Shown: piece after piece, positions 5,893-12,770 of the stretch
Layout of the letters: every line of letters starts with the position of its first letter
How positions within the stretch are numbered: the first letter of the stretch is position 1
From: an uncultured Ruminococcus sp.
GTDB taxonomy: Bacteria > Bacillota > Clostridia > Oscillospirales > Acutalibacteraceae
Length of the DNA stretch: 17,171 bases
Reading direction: 5' to 3'
Assembly (NCBI GenBank): GCA_902767285.1
Contig: CACXHC010000145.1
Span: 1-17,171, forward strand
Position numbers and translations under genes: made by a program
The notes under the pieces: model-generated
Databases searched by the model: none
What the model was told of the DNA's origin: nothing
What the model saw: only the letters and a program-made list of their open reading frames with translations

Positions 5893-7401
5893 ATGAAATA
5901 CAACAGTACGACAGATAAAAAAATCGTTGTATCGGCATCTCAGGCAATAGCACAGGGAATATCGACAGACGGCGGACTTTTTGTTCCTGTTGAAATTCCG
6001 CATTATACCCTTGATGATATATCGGAACTCGCTAAGCTCGATTACAGAGGACGTGCAAAAAAAATCCTCTCCGATTATCTCGATGATTTTACCAAGGAAG
6101 AAATAGACGAGTGCGTTGAAAAAGCCTACACAAAAGAGAAATTCGGTTCGGACGACCCTGCACCCATATCCTTTGAAAAATTCGGCGATACAGATATGAA
6201 TATTCTCGAACTTTGGCATGGCCCGACTTCGGCATTCAAAGACATGGCACTTCAAATTCTCCCGCATCTTTTAACAAAATCGCTTCGCAAAACATCTCCC
6301 GACAAGGAAGTTGTTATTCTCGTTGCAACTTCGGGCGATACAGGCAAAGCTGCTCTCGAAGGTTTCAAGGATGTTGACGGCACAAAAATAATGGTGTTCT
6401 ATCCTGTTGACGGCGTTAGCCCCATGCAAAAAAGACAGATGAACACTCAAGAGGGCAACAATGTTGCGGTTTGTGCAATCAAGGGCAATTTCGATGATGC
6501 TCAAACAGGCGTTAAGCAAATTTTCACCGACAAAGACCTTATCAAAAAACTTAACGAAAACGGATATATTTTCTCGTCAGCCAACTCGATAAACTGGGGC
6601 AGACTTTTACCGCAGATAGTTTACTATTTTTCGGCATACGCAAATCTGCTCAACAGCGGCAAAATAAGTCTCGGCGACAAAATAAACGTTGCTGTTCCGA
6701 CAGGTAATTTCGGAAACATTCTTGCATCTTACTACGCTTACAGAATGGGTCTGCCGATAAACAAATTTATATGTGCATCCAACTCCAACAACGTTCTTAC
6801 AGATTTCATTTCGACAGGCGTTTACGATAAAAACAGACATTTCTATGCTACAATTTCGCCTTCTATGGATATTCTTGTTTCCTCAAATCTTGAAAGATTC
6901 CTGTATCACATGACAGATGGAAACGACACTCTTGTTAAAAGCTGGATGACTTCTCTCAAAACAGAGGGCAAGTATTCCGTTGACGATACAACCAAATCAA
7001 AAATTACCGATATTTTCGCAGGCGGTTTCTGTGATGATGAAAAAACTCAGCAGATAATAGGCGAGTTCTTCAACAAATACGGCTATCTTTGCGATACTCA
7101 TACAGCGGTTGCAGTCAGCGTATACAAAGATTACGTCGAGAAAACAGGCGACAAAACCGTTACTGTTATCGACTCAACGGCAAGCCCGTATAAATTCAGC
7201 AAGGCAGTTTTGGAGGCAGTATCCGAAAACGATACTCTGCCCGATGACGAATTTGCTATGGTCGATATGCTGAGTCAAAAAACAAATACCGATGTTCCCG
7301 CACCGCTTGCCGCTCTGAAAACAAAAGAAACTCGTTTTTCGAGCGTTTGCGATAAATCCGAAATGGCTGATTTTGTGCTTTCAACTCTCGGAGTGCAGTA
7401 A
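5893..7401 (+). CDS. thrC: Threonine synthase
   Basis: This pyridoxal-phosphate enzyme converts O-phosphohomoserine to threonine. The PLP lysine is Lys116 in HGPTSAFKDMALQ (109-121). ATSGDTGKAA (145-154) forms the phosphate-binding region, and PTGNFGN lies mid-protein. The N-terminal GGLFVP stretch is typical of the family. The length of 502 residues fits the long bacterial/fungal-type form. The start was chosen at 5893, because AAGGGA lies about 9 nt upstream. An in-frame ATG at 5875 has no ribosome binding site and overlaps that one. The gene has its own promoter with a dyad over the -35 box. Its TAA overlaps the ATG of the following phosphoesterase gene by one base. No other threonine-pathway gene is in the window. 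Confidence 0.95.
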   Translation: MKYNSTTDKKIVVSASQAIAQGISTDGGLFVPVEIPHYTLDDISELAKLDYRGRAKKILSDYLDDFTKEEIDECVEKAYTKEKFGSDDPAPISFEKFGDTDMNILELWHGPTSAFKDMALQILPHLLTKSLRKTSPDKEVVILVATSGDTGKAALEGFKDVDGTKIMVFYPVDGVSPMQKRQMNTQEGNNVAVCAIKGNFDDAQTGVKQIFTDKDLIKKLNENGYIFSSANSINWGRLLPQIVYYFSAYANLLNSGKISLGDKINVAVPTGNFGNILASYYAYRMGLPINKFICASNSNNVLTDFISTGVYDKNRHFYATISPSMDILVSSNLERFLYHMTDGNDTLVKSWMTSLKTEGKYSVDDTTKSKITDIFAGGFCDDEKTQQIIGEFFNKYGYLCDTHTAVAVSVYKDYVEKTGDKTVTVIDSTASPYKFSKAVLEAVSENDTLPDDEFAMVDMLSQKTNTDVPAPLAALKTKETRFSSVCDKSEMADFVLSTLGVQ

Positions 7402-8117
7402 TGTCACTTTACGTTATAGGCGATACGCATCTATCATTCGGAGTAAACAAGCCTATGGATATTTTCACGGGCTGGAGCGATTATGTGAGTCGGTTGGAGC
7501 AAAATTGGCGTAATACAGTTGGCGATGACGATGTTGTTTTGATTGCCGGTGATATTTCGTGGGGACTCGATTTAAACGAATCTCTTCCGGATTTTAAGTT
7601 TATCGAATCTCTGCCCGGCAAAAAAATTCTCATGAAGGGCAATCACGATTATTGGTGGCAAACCAAATCCAAAATGGATAAGTTTTTTTTGGCAAACGAA
7701 ATATCAACAATATCGATACTTCACAACAATTCTTACCGCATAGGCAATATATCGGTTTGCGGAACAAGAGGTTGGTTTTATGATGCTCACGGCGAACATG
7801 ACGAAAAAGTCATTCGGCGTGAGGCCGGCAGACTCAAAAAATCATTTGAAGAAGCACAGAAACTCGGGGGCGAGCCTGTTGCGTTTCTGCATTATCCGCC
7901 GGTGTTCGGCGGTGTTGAGTGTCCCGAAATAATGGATACTTTGCGTGAATGTGGCATAAAACGCTGTTATTACGGTCATCTTCACGGAAAGAAAAACCAC
8001 GCATCAGCGGTTTCGGGCATTTATGACGGAATAGAATTTTATCTAATTTCCGGCGATTACACGCAGTTCAGGCTCATTCCAGTAAGTGACAATAATAATT
8101 TTACAGAAAATTCATAA
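7401..8117 (+). CDS. Calcineurin-like metallophosphoesterase
   Basis: The 238-residue cytoplasmic protein contains all metal-binding blocks of the family in order: GDTH (Asp8, His10), GDISWG (Asp51), GNHDYW (Asn81, His82), LHYPP (His164) and GHLHG (His193, His195). These bind a dinuclear metal centre for phosphoester hydrolysis; the physiological substrate cannot be told. The ATG shares a base with the thrC stop codon (TAATG), so it is probably translated by coupling and co-transcribed with thrC. Resemblance is to the conserved bacterial YmdB/YkuE-independent 'predicted phosphohydrolase' type rather than to a Ser/Thr phosphatase, judged by its short length and the WW after GNHDY. Confidence 0.88.
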   Translation: MSLYVIGDTHLSFGVNKPMDIFTGWSDYVSRLEQNWRNTVGDDDVVLIAGDISWGLDLNESLPDFKFIESLPGKKILMKGNHDYWWQTKSKMDKFFLANEISTISILHNNSYRIGNISVCGTRGWFYDAHGEHDEKVIRREAGRLKKSFEEAQKLGGEPVAFLHYPPVFGGVECPEIMDTLRECGIKRCYYGHLHGKKNHASAVSGIYDGIEFYLISGDYTQFRLIPVSDNNNFTENS

Positions 8118-8143
8118 AAAAGATAGATTTGTTCTAACTTTTG

Positions 8144-8188
8144 TGTTATAATATTACGGAATCTTTTTTCACGAGGAAATTCAGGAGG
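8144..8188 (+). promoter_or_regulatory. Trigger-factor promoter and ribosome binding site
   Basis: TGTTATAAT (8144-8152) is an extended -10 element with a poor -35, so it probably relies on the TG extension. A strong AGGAGG (8183-8188) lies 10 nt before the tig ATG. No CIRCE or CtsR-like repeat is visible between them. Confidence 0.6.
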
Positions 8189-8198
8189 AAAAAATAAA

Positions 8199-9485
8199 AT
8201 GGAATTGAAAAGCGTTAATAAAATCGAAACAAACAAAACAGAACTTGAAATCGCTATTGACGGCGAGACTTTCAAAAAAACGGTAAACAAAGTTTATAAA
8301 AGACAAGTTGGTAAAATCAATATTCCCGGATTCAGAAAGGGCAAAGCTCCCAAATCCGTAATTGAAAAAATGTACGGCAAAAAGTTTTTCTATGAGGACG
8401 CTATGAAAGAACTCTATCCCGATGCATTTGATGAAGCCGTTAAGCAAGCCGGACTCAATGTTATTCCCGAAATACTTGATATAGAAGTAGTAAGTGCGTC
8501 CGAAACAGACGGATTTGTATTCAAAGTAAAAGTTTCTACATATCCCGAAATCAACATAGACGGCTACATAGGATTGGAAATAGAAGTTCCGGCTGTTGAA
8601 GTTACAGACGAAAAAATTGACGAAAGAATCGAACTGAAACGCAAGCAAATGGCTATTACCGAATCTGTTACCGACAGACCTGTTGAAAACGGCGACACCG
8701 TTACAATAGATTTTGAAGGATTTATGGACGGCAAGGCTTTTGAAGGCGGTAAAGGCGAGATGTACAAGCTCAATATCGGTTCGGGCAATTTTATTCCGGG
8801 ATTTGAAGAAAAACTCATCGGTCACAATGTAGACGAAGAATTTGATATTGATGTTACATTCCCCGAGGAGTATCAGGTTGACGAACTTGCAGGCAAGCCG
8901 GCTGTATTCAAAATAAAAATTCACGACATAGAAACAAAAGTTATTCCCGAGCTTGACGATGAATTTGTAAAGGATGTAAGCGTTGACTCCGAAACAGTTG
9001 AGGATTACAGAAAAGAAGTTGCAAAAGACCTCGAAGAAGAACTCAACGACAGAAGAGATAAAGAAATCGAAGATAAACTCGCTAATGCTGTTATAGAGAA
9101 AGTCGAAGGCGAAATTCCTCAGGCTATGTACGAAAACCGCATTACAGATATGTACAGACAACAGGCTATGGATTTCCGTTCTCAGGGTCTTAGCATGGAA
9201 GATTACATGATGTACACAGGTGCAAACGAAGAAATGATTCGTGAACAGCTTGCTCCTTTGGCAGAAAAACAAGTCAAATTAAGACTCGCTCTTGAGAAAA
9301 TAGCTGAAATCGAAAAGTTGGAAGCAAGCGAAGAAGATGTTGAAAAAGAATACGAAAAACTCGCTGAGCAGTATTCTTTGGAACTCGACAAAGTAAAAGA
9401 ACTTGTTTCCAAAGATGACCTCTTTAAAGATGTTCTTGTGTCGAAAGCTATGGATACAATTAAGGCAACCGCAGTTATAAAATAA
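8199..9485 (+). CDS. tig: Trigger factor, ribosome-associated chaperone/prolyl isomerase
   Basis: Trigger factor binds nascent chains at the ribosomal exit tunnel. The 428-residue length is normal. The N-terminal ribosome-binding domain carries the signature GFRKGKAP (44-51). The FKBP-type isomerase domain lies at about 160-245 (GDTVTIDFEG through AGKPAVFKIKIHDI). The acidic helical C-terminal chaperone arms follow (about 250-428). The ribosome binding site AGGAGG is near-perfect. It is first in the conserved order tig-clpP-clpX-lon-engB, which joins folding, proteolysis and ribosome assembly. The tig-clpP spacer holds two hairpins that may tune read-through. Confidence 0.96.
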   Translation: MELKSVNKIETNKTELEIAIDGETFKKTVNKVYKRQVGKINIPGFRKGKAPKSVIEKMYGKKFFYEDAMKELYPDAFDEAVKQAGLNVIPEILDIEVVSASETDGFVFKVKVSTYPEINIDGYIGLEIEVPAVEVTDEKIDERIELKRKQMAITESVTDRPVENGDTVTIDFEGFMDGKAFEGGKGEMYKLNIGSGNFIPGFEEKLIGHNVDEEFDIDVTFPEEYQVDELAGKPAVFKIKIHDIETKVIPELDDEFVKDVSVDSETVEDYRKEVAKDLEEELNDRRDKEIEDKLANAVIEKVEGEIPQAMYENRITDMYRQQAMDFRSQGLSMEDYMMYTGANEEMIREQLAPLAEKQVKLRLALEKIAEIEKLEASEEDVEKEYEKLAEQYSLELDKVKELVSKDDLFKDVLVSKAMDTIKATAVIK

Positions 9486-9495
9486 TTTCACAAGA

Positions 9496-9518
9496 GCCTC
9501 CTCTGCATTAGGGGAGGC
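9496..9518. repeat. GC-rich hairpin downstream of tig
   Basis: GCCTCCTCT (9496-9504) pairs with AGGGGAGGC (9510-9518) through 9 bp including one G-U, around loop GCATT. No T tract follows, so it is a weak terminator candidate. It could instead stabilise the tig mRNA 3' end or be part of a dispersed intergenic repeat. Confidence 0.5.
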
Positions 9519-9546
9519 AATAGTGACGGTGACCGCAACAAGCAAC

Positions 9547-9591
9547 AAAAGTTTTTTTTGCTTCTTTTTTTTTCAAAAAAAGAAGAAAAAA
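9547..9591. repeat. A/T homopolymer hairpin, inverted copy of the element at 17061-17109
   Basis: AAAAG, T8, GCTTC, T9, C, A7, GAAG and A6 run in order, giving a long CTTC(T)n/(A)nGAAG stem. The 28 nt at 9547-9574 are the exact reverse complement of 17082-17109. It lies in the tig-clpP spacer and lacks a downstream T tract on the plus strand. Confidence 0.65.
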
Positions 9592-9617
9592 TAAAACTAA
9601 AAAGGAAGGTAATTATT

Positions 9618-10199
9618 ATGGCATCAATCCCTTATGTAATTGAACAGACCAGCAGAGGAGAACGCTCTTACGACATTTACTCAAGATTGCTGAACGACAG
9701 AATCATCATGCTTACAGACGAAGTAAATTCCGTTACATCGAGCCTTATTGTAGCTCAGCTCCTTTATCTTGAGGGACAAGACCCCGAAAAAGACATCAGT
9801 TTCTATATAAACAGCCCCGGCGGTTCTGTTACAGACGGCTTGGCGATCTACGACACCATGAATTATATAAAATGTGACGTAAATACTATCTGTATGGGAC
9901 TTGCGGCGAGCATGGCATCTGTTCTTCTTGCGGCGGGAGCAAAGGGCAAGAGAATGGCTCTTCCGAACAGCGAAGTTATGATACATCAGCCCCTCGGCGG
10001 AGTTAAGGGTCAGGCGACCGAAATCGAGATAGCTGCAAATCATATTCTCGACACAAAGAAAAGACTCAACACAATTCTTGCCGAGTGTTCCGGTCAGCCC
10101 TACGAAACCGTTGTTGCAGACACAGACCGTGACAACTGGCTTACTGCCGAAGAAGCTCTCAAGTATGGTCTTATAGACAAAATAATAACAAACAGATAA
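9618..10199 (+). CDS. clpP: ATP-dependent Clp protease proteolytic subunit
   Basis: This is the serine peptidase that forms the tetradecameric chamber fed by ClpX. The predicted catalytic triad is Ser98 (GLAASMAS), His123 (MIHQP) and Asp172 (TDRDNW). These numbers match Staphylococcus aureus ClpP from memory. Length is 193 residues, as usual for the family. The N-terminal axial-loop region [18 protein letters not shown] is intact. The start is ATG 9618, preceded by AAGGAAGG (about 7 nt). An upstream in-frame TTG at 9558 would translate the A/T hairpin into a Lys-rich tail and is rejected. clpX follows after 36 nt. Confidence 0.97.
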   Translation: MASIPYVIEQTSRGERSYDIYSRLLNDRIIMLTDEVNSVTSSLIVAQLLYLEGQDPEKDISFYINSPGGSVTDGLAIYDTMNYIKCDVNTICMGLAASMASVLLAAGAKGKRMALPNSEVMIHQPLGGVKGQATEIEIAANHILDTKKRLNTILAECSGQPYETVVADTDRDNWLTAEEALKYGLIDKIITNR

Positions 10200-10235
10200 A
10201 AAAATAATATATATCAAAAAAAGAGGAAAAAGGTT

Positions 10236-11492
10236 ATGCCGGTAAAAGGTAACAATGATAAAAAAGTAACTTGTTCATTCTGCGGAAGGTCGCAGGACGA
10301 AGTTGTAAGAATGATTGCCGGAAAAGGTGTGTATATTTGCGACAGCTGCGTTTCACTTTGCAGTTCAATTCTTGATGAGGAACGAGGAAGCAATTTTAAA
10401 ACTTCCGGCAAAAAGAAAAGCTTTTCTTCCTCAAAACTAAATCTTATGAAACCGCAGAAAATGAAAGAGTATCTTGACGAATATGTTGTTGGTCAGGACG
10501 AAGCCAAAAAAACTCTTTGCGTTGCGGTTTATAATCACTATAAACGTATAATGAATGTCGATTCCGGCAACGATGACACAATCGAAAAAAGCAACGTCGT
10601 TCTCTTAGGCCCTACCGGAGTAGGAAAAACCCTTCTTGCATCTACCCTCGCCAAAGCGTTGGAAGTTCCGTTCGCTATCGCAGACGCAACCACGCTCACC
10701 GAGGCGGGCTATGTCGGTGAAGATGTCGAAAATATCCTCCTCAGGCTCATTCAAGCCGCTGACGGCAATATCGAAAAGGCTGAGCGAGGCATCATTTATA
10801 TAGACGAAATAGATAAAATCGGACGTAAATCCGAAAACCCGTCTATTACACGAGATGTCAGCGGTGAGGGCGTTCAGCAGGCTCTTTTGAAAATTGTCGA
10901 AGGAACGGTTGCAAATGTTCCTCCAAATGGCGGAAGAAAACACCCTCAGGCGGATTATATCAAAATAAATACAAAAAACATCCTCTTCATCTGCGGAGGT
11001 GCTTTTGATGGTCTTGAAAAAGTAGTCGAAAAAAGAAAAAGTTCCTCAACTATGGGATTCGGAGGAGAGGTTCACAGCAAAGACGAGTTCAGAAAATCCG
11101 ACTGGATGGGCGAGGTCGTTTCTCATGATTTGGTGAAATTCGGCATAATTCCCGAGCTTGTCGGCAGACTGCCCGTTATAGCGGCTCTGCATCCGCTTGA
11201 TGAAGAATCGCTCATATCAATACTCACCGAGCCGAAAAATTCCATAATAACTCAGTACAAAAAATTGTTTGATATGGACGGAATAAAACTTCGCTTTACC
11301 GATGAAGCTTTGAAAGCCATCGCTCAAAAAGCTATAAAGCAGGAAACCGGTGCGAGAGGTCTTAGGGCGATCCTTGAGGGAATACTGGGCGAGCTGATGT
11401 TTACATCACCCTCGGACGAAACAATAAAAAAGATAACAATAACCGAAAATTGCGTTAATGGTCTTGAGTTGGCAGATATTGAACGCAGCTGA
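10236..11492 (+). CDS. clpX: ClpX, AAA+ unfoldase of the ClpXP protease
   Basis: The 418-residue protein recognises, unfolds and threads substrates into ClpP. Seen directly: an N-terminal zinc-binding domain with Cys13, Cys16, Cys35 and Cys38; Walker A GPTGVGKT (125-132); pore loop GYVG (158-161); Walker B IIYIDEID (186-193); and a MetGlyPhe tripeptide (273-275) at the place of the ClpP-docking IGF loop. The C-terminal sensor-2 stretch [12 protein letters not shown] is present. Length is normal. AGAGGA lies 8 nt before the ATG. It is probably co-transcribed with clpP and ends before the 11520-11552 hairpin. Confidence 0.97.
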   Translation: MPVKGNNDKKVTCSFCGRSQDEVVRMIAGKGVYICDSCVSLCSSILDEERGSNFKTSGKKKSFSSSKLNLMKPQKMKEYLDEYVVGQDEAKKTLCVAVYNHYKRIMNVDSGNDDTIEKSNVVLLGPTGVGKTLLASTLAKALEVPFAIADATTLTEAGYVGEDVENILLRLIQAADGNIEKAERGIIYIDEIDKIGRKSENPSITRDVSGEGVQQALLKIVEGTVANVPPNGGRKHPQADYIKINTKNILFICGGAFDGLEKVVEKRKSSSTMGFGGEVHSKDEFRKSDWMGEVVSHDLVKFGIIPELVGRLPVIAALHPLDEESLISILTEPKNSIITQYKKLFDMDGIKLRFTDEALKAIAQKAIKQETGARGLRAILEGILGELMFTSPSDETIKKITITENCVNGLELADIERS

Positions 11493-11519
11493 CAGTTATA
11501 ATATTATATGAGTACGGTT

Positions 11520-11560
11520 TACACCTGCGGCGGTTGTTAAGACGCAGGTGTACACTAATT
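11520..11560 (+). terminator. Probable terminator after clpX
   Basis: TACACCTGCG (11520-11529) and CGCAGGTGTA (11543-11552) form a perfect 10-bp stem with a 13-nt loop, followed by CACTAATTTT. The stem is strong but the T tail is imperfect, so termination may be partial. Confidence 0.6.
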
Positions 11561-11603
11561 TTACAGCTATACATGAGTAAATTTTGATTTCTTTGTCAAA
11601 TTG

Positions 11604-11676
11604 TAAAACTCCCTCTGTCAGCTTCGCTGACACCTCTCTCGAAGAGGGGGACTTAATGCTCCTTGAGGGAGTATCT
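11604..11676. repeat. Folded palindromic intergenic repeat (cloverleaf-like)
   Basis: The outer stem is ACTCCCTC (11608-11615) with GAGGGAGT (11665-11672). Inside are a perfect hairpin TGTCAGC-TTC-GCTGACA (11616-11632) and a second stem CCTCT/AGAGG (11633-11647). The composition is GC-richer than the surrounding DNA. From memory it resembles dispersed palindromic repeats of gut Clostridia. It lies 54 nt before the methyltransferase start. Confidence 0.65.
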
Positions 11677-11729
11677 CACTTTGGCTCATTTATAGTTTTC
11701 AGCATTAAAAATATGGAAAAGTGCATTTT

Positions 11730-12770
11730 ATGATAAATTTGAAAAAAGGTGAAAATAAATCTCTGAAAGGTTTTACATTTATCGATTTGTTCGCAGGAAT
11801 AGGTGCTTTTCGCAAAGCTTTGGAGAGCTTTGGGGCGAAGTGTGTTTTTTCGAGTGAATGGGATAAAGATGCACAAAAAATATATGAACTCAATTACGGC
11901 GAAAAACCTAAAGGGGATATTACTGCCATAAACGAAAAAAATATTCCCGACCACAATATTTTGTGTGCCGGGTTTCCGTGTCAGCCGTTCTCAATATCGG
12001 GAAAACAGCTCGGCTTTGCAGATACAAGAGGTACTCTGTTTTTTGATGTTGCCAGAATAGTCAAAGAAAAACGTCCCGAAATAATACTTCTTGAAAACGT
12101 CAAGAATTTTGCTTCTCACGATAACGGAAATACTCTTGCTGTTGTAAAAAAAACTCTCGAAGATCTCGGTTACAGCGTAAATTATAAAATACTCGATGCC
12201 TCAAAATACGGTGTTCCTCAAGCAAGATACAGAATATTTTTTGTTTGCTTCAGAAATGAACTCGGCACCGAAAAATTTAATTTTCCCGAACCGGTTGTTT
12301 TGAAAAAACATCTTTGTGACTTTCTGCTTTCGGATTCTCAAACCGAAGATTTTATAATAAACAGAACCGATATAACCATGAAACAAAATGTCAAAGAAGA
12401 ATATTGCGGAAAGCCGCTGCGGTTAGGGATCGTGAACAAAGGCGGTCAGGGGGAGCGTATATACAGCGTGAAGGGAACGGCAATAACTCTTTCGGCTTTC
12501 GGGGGAGGAGTAGGAGCAAAAACAGGGCTTTATCTTGTTAACGGAAAAATCCGCCGTCTTGCTCCGAGAGAATGTGCGAGACTTGACGGATTTCCGGATT
12601 CGTTTATCATATCGGACAACAAAAACGTAGCATACAAGCAGTTCGGAAACAGCATTGTTATAGACGTTATTCAATACATAATCAGAGAAATTTTAAGTAC
12701 TGCACAATTTACAAATATAAGAAAATACAATACAGAAAGGGTGACGGTATATGATAGAAAAAATGGCTGA
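11730..12770 (+). CDS. DNA (cytosine-5) methyltransferase, M.HhaI-like, predicted target GCGC
   Basis: It transfers a methyl group from S-adenosylmethionine to cytosine C5. The motifs occur in canonical order: FIDLFAGIG (17-25), GFPCQPFSISGKQ (81-93) with catalytic Cys84, ENVKNF (122-127), QARYR (164-168), RECARLDGFPDS (280-291) and KQFGNSIV (303-310). Recalled side by side with M.HhaI, identity is high throughout, including the start MI..K and the target-recognition stretch GKGGQGERIYS, where this protein has NKGGQGERIYS (236-246), then AITLSAFGGG (251-260). I therefore infer specificity for GCGC. It has 346 residues against 327 for M.HhaI. The ATG at 11730 is preferred over GTG 11721 because it matches the M.HhaI start; its ribosome binding site is weak. 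The last 16 residues have no counterpart and are encoded over the lon leader. No partner endonuclease is seen, so it is a solitary methyltransferase within a housekeeping cluster. Confidence 0.93.
   Translation: MINLKKGENKSLKGFTFIDLFAGIGAFRKALESFGAKCVFSSEWDKDAQKIYELNYGEKPKGDITAINEKNIPDHNILCAGFPCQPFSISGKQLGFADTRGTLFFDVARIVKEKRPEIILLENVKNFASHDNGNTLAVVKKTLEDLGYSVNYKILDASKYGVPQARYRIFFVCFRNELGTEKFNFPEPVVLKKHLCDFLLSDSQTEDFIINRTDITMKQNVKEEYCGKPLRLGIVNKGGQGERIYSVKGTAITLSAFGGGVGAKTGLYLVNGKIRRLAPRECARLDGFPDSFIISDNKNVAYKQFGNSIVIDVIQYIIREILSTAQFTNIRKYNTERVTVYDRKNG
12736..12743 (+). promoter_or_regulatory. lon ribosome binding site inside the methyltransferase gene
   Basis: AAAGGGTG sits 7 nt before ATG 12751 and within the last codons of the methyltransferase gene. 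It supports the start at 12751 over the in-frame ATG at 12763. It also implies that ribosomes finishing the methyltransferase cross the lon start. Confidence 0.6.

Noticed and set aside
8118..8198. CIRCE or CtsR operator before tig/clpP/lon
   Set aside because: No TTAGCACTC-N9-GAGTGCTAA or repeated GGTCAAA heptads were seen in any leader of the cluster.
8181..9272. Long open frame on the minus strand opposite tig
   Set aside because: Its translation is rich in Phe, Asn and Cys with no domain sense. The plus strand encodes a complete trigger factor, so it is a codon-bias shadow.
9681..10217. Minus-strand open frame opposite clpP
   Set aside because: It has low-quality composition, no ribosome binding site and no recognisable motif, and it lies opposite a fully conserved gene.
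11604..11676. CRISPR repeat
   Set aside because: It is a single folded palindrome with no regularly spaced copies or spacers, and no cas genes are in the window.
11493..12770. A complete HhaI-type restriction-modification system
   Set aside because: Only the methyltransferase is present. The flanking genes are clpX and lon, with no room for an endonuclease.
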